Below are positions 52,073 to 60,839 of a stretch of 64,000 nucleotides of DNA, one piece after another (position 1 is the first letter of the stretch; every line of letters begins with the position of its first letter). The stretch is from NCBI RefSeq assembly GCF_001307275.1, contig NZ_CP012831.1, positions 5,820,501-5,884,500 on the forward strand, written 5' to 3'. Position numbers and translations under genes: made by a program. The notes under the pieces are model-generated. The model searched no databases. It was not told the origin of the DNA and saw only the letters and a program-made list of their open reading frames with translations. The stretch is from Pseudomonas fluorescens (GTDB lineage Bacteria > Pseudomonadota > Gammaproteobacteria > Pseudomonadales > Pseudomonadaceae).

Positions 52073-52178
52073 TGTAGGAGCTGCCGAGCGAAGCGAGGCT
52101 GCGATCTTTCCCTAGACACTTGAGTCTCAAGCGAAAGATCAAAAGATCGCAGCCTCGCTTCGCTCGGCAGCTCCTACA
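52073..52178. repeat. 106-bp inverted-repeat element (second copy)
   Basis: TGTAGGAGCTGCCGAGCGAA at the left is the exact complement of the right end. The arms continue through AGCGAGGCTGCGATCTT. The central part (GACACTTGAGTCTCAAG) matches the element at 22481-22578 in opposite orientation, with two differences in the core. It folds into one long hairpin and lies 11 bp beyond the stop of the small autotransporter gene, where it may end its transcript. Confidence 0.88.
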
Positions 52179-52189
52179 CGGTTCCGGGA

Positions 52190-53104
52190 TCACCAGCGCA
52201 TCCGCACCCCCATGCTGGTAATGATGCCGTTGAGATCGTTGTCGTCGACGTCACTGCTGTAATCGGCGCTGACATACAGGCTGACCGCCGGTGTGACACG
52301 GGCCACCAGGCCCAGGCCGACTTCGACGGTGGAGGATTTTCGGCTGCTGCTGATCTTGTCGACCTTATCCAGGGACACCGTGCTGGCGTCCTGGACGGTG
52401 TGCCACAGGTTGGTTCGCAGGTAAGGCTCCACACCGAGGCCGTTGACCTGGTAGTTACCTTTGAGGCGTGCACCAACGCGGCCGCTCCAACTGCTCAATT
52501 CATCGCCGGAGCCGCTTTCGGCATTTGGCGTATCGAGGGTGACGCGCTGATTGATCAGTTGCGCCTGGGGTTCGACCACCCAGTGGGTGCTGATGCCAAT
52601 AGGGAAGCCACCTTCGACCGACAGCGTCACCGCATGGCCTTCGGTGGCCTGGCGCTGGCCTTGTTCGGTGCGGCTGTAGCCATTGACCCGGCCACCGCTG
52701 GCACTCAGGTCGACGTGCCAGCCCGCGGGACCGGTCAGGCTCCAATAGGCGCCGAGGCTCGAACCTTTCAGATTGAGGGCATCTTTGTCCGGGTCGGCCA
52801 GCGCGGGCATCACCAGCAGGCCGCCGCCGGTTGAAGTGATCTGGTGTTGCCCACTGATCAGTCCCATGCGCTGGGTATGACCGTCGCCGTTGCGCAATGT
52901 GAACAGGGCGGGGCTTTTGCCGGAAGGAGGTTCACTTCCAACAAGTGCGGTATCGAGGTGGGTGGATGATGTTCGGTCGTACCAGGGCTGCACGGTCTCC
53001 TCGGCAGGCCAGGCCTGGACCTCCATGGATGAAAGCAGCAGCAACGATGTCGAGACGGTATGGAGAGTGGTGGTGAACTCTTGTGGACGGAGGGAAGTTT
53101 TCAT
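52190..53104 (-). CDS. Autotransporter-type outer-membrane barrel protein without a passenger
   Basis: The protein has 304 residues from the ATG at 53104. After a signal-like start (TVSTSLLLLSSMEVQA) comes only ~50 residues of other sequence, then a C-terminal barrel that aligns with that of the next gene: GHTQRMGLISGQHQITSTGG, LGAYWSLTGPAGWHVDLSAS, VGARLKGNYQVNGLGVEPYL followed by RTNLWHTV, and the final GVRMRW. It lacks the passenger and linker seen in its neighbour. It probably inserts in the outer membrane; it may be a relic or a stand-alone barrel. Confidence 0.8.
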   Translation of the reverse strand: MKTSLRPQEFTTTLHTVSTSLLLLSSMEVQAWPAEETVQPWYDRTSSTHLDTALVGSEPPSGKSPALFTLRNGDGHTQRMGLISGQHQITSTGGGLLVMPALADPDKDALNLKGSSLGAYWSLTGPAGWHVDLSASGGRVNGYSRTEQGQRQATEGHAVTLSVEGGFPIGISTHWVVEPQAQLINQRVTLDTPNAESGSGDELSSWSGRVGARLKGNYQVNGLGVEPYLRTNLWHTVQDASTVSLDKVDKISSSRKSSTVEVGLGLVARVTPAVSLYVSADYSSDVDDNDLNGIITSMGVRMRW

Positions 53105-53317
53105 GGGGGCCTGCCTTGCAATCGCATGCGTTTCTCGCTTTTCTGGCGTCTCTCCTACCCCGAATGAGGGGCGACCGAATGGATTGGGGCAAGCCTCTGG
53201 CGGCCCGTCTTGACGGGTTCCAGAGGCCTGCCCCTGACTGTATTTCCGGGGGTAGTATGGTGTAGTCAAGAAGACTGATGGCGGCGCGTCAAGAAAATGA
53301 ACGATGAATGGCATGCT

Positions 53318-53346
53318 GAAATCAGCGCTAATAAAGCGCTGATTTC
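53318..53346. other. Perfect 12-bp hairpin between the two autotransporter genes
   Basis: GAAATCAGCGCT and its exact complement AGCGCTGATTTC are separated by AATAA. It lies 54 bp beyond the stop codon of the larger autotransporter gene. There is no T run next to it on the transcribed strand, so it may be a processing or protective hairpin or a protein site more than a classical terminator. Confidence 0.6.
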
Positions 53347-53399
53347 AATTGGTTATTGTGGTGGATATTCGGGCGTCAAGCCTCTGTCGTAGACCCTGC

Positions 53400-55859
53400 C
53401 TACCAACTGATTCGAAAACCGACGTTGCCCATGACACTGTGTTGCTGGTTGCTGTCGAGGTTTTGGCTGTAGTTCGCGCCGGCGTACAGGGCGACGCTGG
53501 GCGCCAGGCTCACGTTGACGCCAATCCCGAGGTCGCCGGTGGAGGCGCGCTGCTGGGTCTCGACCCGTTCGGTGTCGTCGAATATCACCGAGTCGGTGCC
53601 GGAAAACGTATGCCAGAGATTGGCGCGCAAGTACGGTTCCACAGGCATGCCGCTGACCTGATAGCGGCCCTTGAGCCGCGCACCGAGGCGGCCGGTCCAG
53701 GCACCGTCGGAATCGAATTCGACCTTGGAGACCCCATCGTTTTGCGTATCCAGGGAGACCTTTTGGTAGATGATCTGGGCCTGGGGTTCAAAGTCCCAGT
53801 CAGTGGTCACCTTGAAGGGATAGCCGGTCTCTGCCGAAGCGGTCAAGGCGTGCCCGCGATTGTCGATTTTCAGGCCGCGCTCGGAACGGTTGTCGCCGTT
53901 CAATCGCGTGCCCATCACCACGGCGTCGACGTAGCCGCCGTTGGGGTCGGTGAGCGTCCAGTAGAGCCCGTAGCTGTCGCCGTCGAGTTCTATCTTGCCG
54001 GCGCGCCGGCCTTCGAAACCCAGGTTGAAGCCTTTGACATTGCCGTTCAATTCCGTGTGCCCGACGAAGAAGCCAATGCGCTGGGTCTGGCCGCCGGACA
54101 GAAGCGAGCTGTACAGGTCGTTGCCCACCTGGAACCCCTTGATCGACCCATCGAACTGCGGCGTCACCGTACCGGCCCAGGTTTTATCCAGGTCTACGCC
54201 ATAGACCCGGCCCCAACCCGCGCCGAACGCGCCGGTTTCCGTGAGCAGGCGCTGGTCACCCTGACGGTCATGGAACGTACCGAGGGCCATTAACGTCAAT
54301 TGCGCCGCCGCCGGAGGCAGTACCGACCAGGTCGGCACTTCCGGGCGATACAACGGGATGGGGGCCGCGCCGGGCACTGCGGTTGGCAAGGGCGGCAGCG
54401 TCGGCACGGGGGGCGCGCCCGGCGCGGGAGGCACCGTCGGGATGGGCGCCGCTACCGGTCCGGCGACCACGGTGGAGCGCAGGTACCAGTTGTTTTGATT
54501 ACCGCTCACGCCACCTTTGAACAGGCGGTAATCGAACGCGCCGGCCGAGACGGACTGCGCCAGGGAAAAGGCATCGATGTTACTGACCGCGCCTCCCTGG
54601 GCCTGGACCACTTCGATGCCGTCCTGGGTCGTCTGTGCGCCCGTGCCGCCCAGGTTCGTGACCGTGATGGCGGTATTACCGGTGAGCGTCCCGCCATTGA
54701 CCACGAGTTTGTCGCTGGCGGAGCCATCGGCACCGACGGCCGTTTGCACATGCAACTGGCCATTGTTGCCGACGTAATTGCCTTGGACGGTAAGCGTGTC
54801 GTTGGTGCGAGTATTGCCCTGGGTAAGGTCTATCGTGCCGGCGTTGTTGAGCGTCGCCAGTTGACCGGCAGTAAAAGGGGCGATGACGCCTTGGGTCGCC
54901 GTCAGCGTGCTGCCGCTCTCGATGTTGAGCGTCCCGGTGCCGGTGGCGCTGTCACCCAACGTCAGCGTGTCGTTAAGGTCCAGTTGCGAGCCTTGGGTGA
55001 GGTTGACCGTTTCCCAATTGAGGTAGCGGGCGCCGGTGCTGGAGGTGCTGCCTTCAAAGGTCAGGATGTCTTGGCCCAATCCGCCATTCACGCTGGGGGT
55101 GATGCTCAGTCCGGCTTCATCGAGGTTGCTCAACAGCGCCGTGTCGTTGCCGTCACCCATCAGGATGGCCGAGTGAATGAGGCCGCCGCTCCACTGAAAC
55201 TGGTCATCGCCGGCACTGGCCCGGACCTCACCGAGGATTTCGCCGCCGCTGACGGTAATGCTGTCGTTGCCGCCGCTGACACTGACATTGCCGCCGATGC
55301 GTCCCGCGGAGAGGATGATGGTGTCCTGGCCGAAACCGGTCACCAGGTTACCGATGATATTGCCGCCGGACATATCGAAAACGTTGTCATCGAGCTTCAT
55401 GTCGACCCGGCCGATGGTACCGCCCGTCATCTTGGCGATGTCGCCGTCTTCGAATGCATCGACGATGGTGCCACCGGTCATCAGGAATTGATCGAGGCCG
55501 TCGCCTTGGGCCAGGGAGAGGACCCTGCCGCCGTTCATGACGAAAGAGTCGGCTTCCGAGCCTTGCTCGACATCACCGTCAATCACGCCGTTGGCGTTGA
55601 TCTCGAGGGTGTCGACGCCGGTGCCGAACGTGACGTCGCCGGTAATGACGCCGCTGCCGTTGGCGGGCATGGTCAGGCTGTTGTTGCCTGAAAGGTCCGT
55701 CAGCCCGGGGCTGGTGCCGCTGTCGCAGACATAGGTGTCATTGCCGGCGGTTGGCGCCAGCGTGCAGGCTGCCATGGCGGCGGGTGCGGGTAACAGGAAG
55801 GGAGCCGATACCCACAAGGCGTTGAACAGCCGATTGAATCCTTTATCGTGCCGAATCAT
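53400..55859 (-). CDS. Autotransporter with repeat passenger domain
   Basis: The protein has 819 residues. The signal peptide ends near APAAMA. The passenger (~30-440) is a beta-helix-like repeat series, each turn carrying D and GG patterns (DTLEINANGVIDGDVEQGSE, DQFLMTGGTIVDAF, VDMKLDDNVFDMSGGNIIGN, then ISVSGGNDSITVSGGEI-type turns). A Pro/Ala-rich linker follows (~470-510: IPTVPPAPGAPPVPTLPPLP). The C-terminal barrel (~540-819) ends in GFRISW, the usual aromatic terminus. It would display or secrete an adhesin-like passenger. Its barrel is paralogous to the one encoded just downstream. Confidence 0.92.
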   Translation of the reverse strand: MIRHDKGFNRLFNALWVSAPFLLPAPAAMAACTLAPTAGNDTYVCDSGTSPGLTDLSGNNSLTMPANGSGVITGDVTFGTGVDTLEINANGVIDGDVEQGSEADSFVMNGGRVLSLAQGDGLDQFLMTGGTIVDAFEDGDIAKMTGGTIGRVDMKLDDNVFDMSGGNIIGNLVTGFGQDTIILSAGRIGGNVSVSGGNDSITVSGGEILGEVRASAGDDQFQWSGGLIHSAILMGDGNDTALLSNLDEAGLSITPSVNGGLGQDILTFEGSTSSTGARYLNWETVNLTQGSQLDLNDTLTLGDSATGTGTLNIESGSTLTATQGVIAPFTAGQLATLNNAGTIDLTQGNTRTNDTLTVQGNYVGNNGQLHVQTAVGADGSASDKLVVNGGTLTGNTAITVTNLGGTGAQTTQDGIEVVQAQGGAVSNIDAFSLAQSVSAGAFDYRLFKGGVSGNQNNWYLRSTVVAGPVAAPIPTVPPAPGAPPVPTLPPLPTAVPGAAPIPLYRPEVPTWSVLPPAAAQLTLMALGTFHDRQGDQRLLTETGAFGAGWGRVYGVDLDKTWAGTVTPQFDGSIKGFQVGNDLYSSLLSGGQTQRIGFFVGHTELNGNVKGFNLGFEGRRAGKIELDGDSYGLYWTLTDPNGGYVDAVVMGTRLNGDNRSERGLKIDNRGHALTASAETGYPFKVTTDWDFEPQAQIIYQKVSLDTQNDGVSKVEFDSDGAWTGRLGARLKGRYQVSGMPVEPYLRANLWHTFSGTDSVIFDDTERVETQQRASTGDLGIGVNVSLAPSVALYAGANYSQNLDSNQQHSVMGNVGFRISW

Positions 55860-56040
55860 GTGCTATCCCTCTGCATCGGCATCCCCATGGATACCGGTTT
55901 CAGCATCGGTTGCACAACAGATGGCACACAGGGCCTGGCAACGCTCGCTGTATGGAATGGCACCGTAGCAACGAATAAAGGGCGTCGCTACTGTCAGAAC
56001 TTACAGGTCCACGGGCAGAAAGCCTGAGGAAATGCCTGCT

Positions 56041-56847
56041 CTACAAATGCACTTCCACCGAAAGCGGCAGATGATCGCTCAGGTGGGTCCAGGGTTTGTT
56101 ACCCAGTATTTGCGGGGAATGACTGCTGGCGTTGCGCAAGTAGATGCGGTCCAGGCGCAACAGCGGGAAGCGGGCCGGATAGGTCCTGGCGGGGCGGCCC
56201 AAGTGGTGTTCGAAGGCTTCGTGCAAGTAACCTCGACGGGCGAGGGCGAGGTTGCCGCGCAGTTGCCAGTCGTTGAAGTCACCGGCAATGATCACCGGTG
56301 CGTCCGCAGGCAGCGAGTCGAGCAATTGGCAGAGCAGCTTGAGCTGTAACTGGCGATGGCTTTCCAACAGGCTCAAATGCACGCAGATCCCGTGGACCGC
56401 GGCGTGGCCTGGCACATCCAGCACGCAATGCAACAACCCGCGCCGCTCGGGGCCGGTGATGGACACGTCGAGATTGCGGAACTGGCGGATCGGGTACTTG
56501 GAAAGCAAGGCGTTGCCATGGTGGCCATCGGGGTAGACCGCATTACGGCCGTAGGCGAAGTCGCTCCACATGCTGTCGGCGAGGAATTCGTACTGGGACG
56601 TCTGGGGCCAGTTGTCGTAGCGTGACGCGTGGCGGTCATGTTCGCCGAGCACTTCTTGCAGGAACACCAGATCGGCACCGGTACTGCGCACCGCTTCGCG
56701 CAATTCCGGCAGGATGAAGCGCCGGTTGAGGGCGGTGAAGCCCTTATGAGTGTTGACCGTCAGGACCCGCAGCCGATGAACCGCCGCAGGCGCGTCCGAT
56801 GGCATTGGTTCGACAGCTCGCCAATCGGGATCTTGAGTCACGTTCAC
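56041..56847 (-). CDS. Endonuclease/exonuclease/phosphatase (EEP) family protein
   Basis: The protein has 268 residues. The EEP fold is shown by VLTVNTHKGF, DLVFLQEVLGEHD (metal-binding Glu), the HGNALLSKYPI segment, APVIIAGDFNDW (Asp/Asn pair), and the closing LSDHLPLSVEV (catalytic Asp-His). In pseudomonads such genes often stand near cardiolipin synthase genes; none is here. It acts on phosphodiester or phosphoester bonds; the substrate is unknown. Confidence 0.9.
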   Translation of the reverse strand: MNVTQDPDWRAVEPMPSDAPAAVHRLRVLTVNTHKGFTALNRRFILPELREAVRSTGADLVFLQEVLGEHDRHASRYDNWPQTSQYEFLADSMWSDFAYGRNAVYPDGHHGNALLSKYPIRQFRNLDVSITGPERRGLLHCVLDVPGHAAVHGICVHLSLLESHRQLQLKLLCQLLDSLPADAPVIIAGDFNDWQLRGNLALARRGYLHEAFEHHLGRPARTYPARFPLLRLDRIYLRNASSHSPQILGNKPWTHLSDHLPLSVEVHL

Positions 56848-56940
56848 TCCTGAATCAGACGTACTTGTTCATGCGACTGATCCAAAGCGCCGGCAGTTCC
56901 GGATTTTTCGTGTCCGCGCCGGGTTCATCGCACCTGGCCT

Positions 56941-57061
56941 GCCGCTATCGCGAGCAAGCTCGCTCCCACAGGGGAGGCGCAAATCCAATGTGGGAGCGAG
57001 CTTGCTCGCGATAGCGGTGTATCTGAATCACCGCCATCGCGAACAAGTCCAGTTCCTACAG
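56941..57061. repeat. Cluster of three REP sequences
   Basis: An inverted REP (ATCGCGAGCAAGCTCGCTCC), a forward REP (TGTGGGAGCGAGCTTGCTCG) and a decayed inverted copy (ATCGCGAACAAGTCCAGTTC) lie in order between the PIG-L stop and the EEP promoter region. Confidence 0.88.
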
Positions 57062-57069
57062 GCAGGCGT

Positions 57070-57843
57070 TCAGATGAAGACAATCTCATAGGGCAAGCCC
57101 ATCCGGTCAAGGATGACCCTGGGCAACAGCGGGGCGATGCCGCTCGCCGGTTCGCCGCTGAGTTGGCTGACGTAGGCGTGCATGGCGTGACGTTTGCGGG
57201 CGGTGGTCCAGACGTCGAGGCGCAGTTTGCGGGCCCGGTGCCAGGGGATTTTATTCTGCTCGCGGACCGGCCAGTGCCAGGCCCACACCGGCAGCTCGTT
57301 GAACGCCACTCCGATCCTGTCGGCGGCCAGGGCCCCAGCGCGTCCGACAGTGTCGTGGTCGCTGTCGCCGTCCTGGCGCCAGGTGCTGAACACCACGTCA
57401 CCGGGGCGCAGGTGACGGGCAATAAACGTGGCCAGTTCGGTTTCGTGTTCGGCCAGGTTTTTTTCCGGAAAACCGCCGCGCACCCATTGCAGGCCATGGG
57501 CGGCGATGCCCAGGCGATGCAGGGCGTCGACGCTTTCCTGGGGGTGAGGGCGGTGCACACGCAGGCGTTCGTCGTTCCACAGCGGTGAGCCGGGGTGGGC
57601 CAGGGCGCCATCGGTGACCGAGATCAGCAACATGGGCTGGTCCAGGTTGTTCAGCAATTGCAGCAATCCGCCACAGGCGCCGACCTCATCGCCCGGGTGC
57701 GGGGCAAGGATGACGGCGCGAGCGCCGGCGGGAATGAGTGTCTGGGTACTGATGATCGGAATATCGGCCAATTGCGCAGCACTGTTCCAGATTTGCGGGT
57801 GCTGCCGGCCAGGCAGGCGAGAGGCGGGCTTCATAAGCGACAT
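57070..57843 (-). CDS. PIG-L (LmbE-like) family deacetylase
   Basis: The protein has 257 residues and follows the PIG-L/LmbE Rossmann-like fold: AVILAPHPGDEVGACGGLLQ near the N-terminus and HLRPGDVVFSTWRQDGDSDH in the middle. Active LmbE-type enzymes have HPDDE, in which the first Asp is the general base and the second binds zinc. Here the motif reads HPGDE, so the base position is Gly. The protein may still be active through another residue or be a binding protein. The usual substrate class is N-acetyl-glucosaminyl compounds. Confidence 0.85.
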   Translation of the reverse strand: MSLMKPASRLPGRQHPQIWNSAAQLADIPIISTQTLIPAGARAVILAPHPGDEVGACGGLLQLLNNLDQPMLLISVTDGALAHPGSPLWNDERLRVHRPHPQESVDALHRLGIAAHGLQWVRGGFPEKNLAEHETELATFIARHLRPGDVVFSTWRQDGDSDHDTVGRAGALAADRIGVAFNELPVWAWHWPVREQNKIPWHRARKLRLDVWTTARKRHAMHAYVSQLSGEPASGIAPLLPRVILDRMGLPYEIVFI

Positions 57844-58036
57844 CCTTGTTATGTGTTCAATCTTTCAGCCATGCACCGTGCCTACTGTCCGATGGCACCG
57901 ATGGGGCATGACTGCGATTCACAGCGCTCCGAATCCTGGAGACTACCGCAGGGGGAAGTATTGACCATGTCAGCCGATCCGTCTCGTGACATGTGCATCT
58001 GAGCTGCATTTTTTTCTTGAAACTGGACGGTGTGGA

Positions 58037-58062
58037 ACAAAAAACCGCGTCCTTGCGGTTCC
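58037..58062 (-). terminator. Terminator after glgX
   Basis: On the minus strand, AACCGC-AAGGAC-GCGGTT is followed by TTTT, 25 bp past the glgX stop codon. Confidence 0.8.
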
Positions 58063-58086
58063 TTATGGCTGTTCACAGCAGGTATT

Positions 58087-60246
<2,160 letters not shown>

Positions 60247-60317
60247 AGTTGCTCCTGCAAAAAAACAGACAGATACAGCGATGCGGTTCACTTGAAAGGG
60301 ATGGCATCACCCTTCAC

Positions 60318-60453
60318 CTGTGGCGAGGGGATTCATCCCGTTACGTGGGACAAAGTTGCTTTTCTGTGGGAGCAAGGCTTGTCCGCGATAAAGCGATGCG
60401 TTCCTCCGGACATCGAGGCGCCTGTTTCGCGAGCAAGCGTTGCTCCCACCTGA
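60318..60453. repeat. Mixed REP sequences before glgX
   Basis: A fragment of the second REP family (GTGGCGAGGGGATTCATCCC) is followed by a variant pair of the first family (TGTGGGAGCAAGGCTTGTCC ... GCGAGCAAGCGTTGCTCCCA). They lie between the DUF2934 stop and glgX. Confidence 0.8.
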
Positions 60454-60474
60454 CGAGGAGACCGATAGGAGGAA

Positions 60475-60819
60475 TCAAACCGCCGGCGGCTTGCGCGGTG
60501 CCCGCGGCTTTTTGTCGGTAGTCTTGCTCGCCGGTGGCACGATCGCTGCGGCAGGCTTGGCCGCCGGCTTGACCTTGGGCGTGGTACTTTTCGCGGCGGT
60601 CTTGGCCGTGGTGGCCTTGGTTGCAGCAGGCTTGGCGCCATCGGTCTTGCTGGTCGTCGATTTACTCGCGGCCTTGGCTGGCTTGCTGGGTGCCAGGGCT
60701 TCGGCTTCAGCCAGCTTGCGCGCCATCTCCCAGTGGCGTTTTTCCTGCCCGGCAGGCTTACCTTCGGACTCCCAGATCTGATAGGCGAATTCGCGAATGC
60801 GTTTATCGTCGGTACTCAT
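60475..60819 (-). CDS. DUF2934 protein with Lys/Ala/Pro-rich tail
   Basis: The protein has 114 residues. The N-terminal DUF2934 part (~5-40) reads KRIREFAYQIWESEGKPAGQ and KRHWEMARKLAEAEAL. The rest is low complexity and strongly basic (KPAAKPAAAIVPPASKTTDK-like), resembling histone-like tails. In P. aeruginosa a DUF2934 gene sits in the same place beside treY and glgX. It may bind nucleic acid or be a stress protein; no function is known. It starts 20 bp after the treY stop. Confidence 0.85.
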   Translation of the reverse strand: MSTDDKRIREFAYQIWESEGKPAGQEKRHWEMARKLAEAEALAPSKPAKAASKSTTSKTDGAKPAATKATTAKTAAKSTTPKVKPAAKPAAAIVPPASKTTDKKPRAPRKPPAV

Positions 60820-60839
60820 CGCAGTGCTCCTGATTCAAC

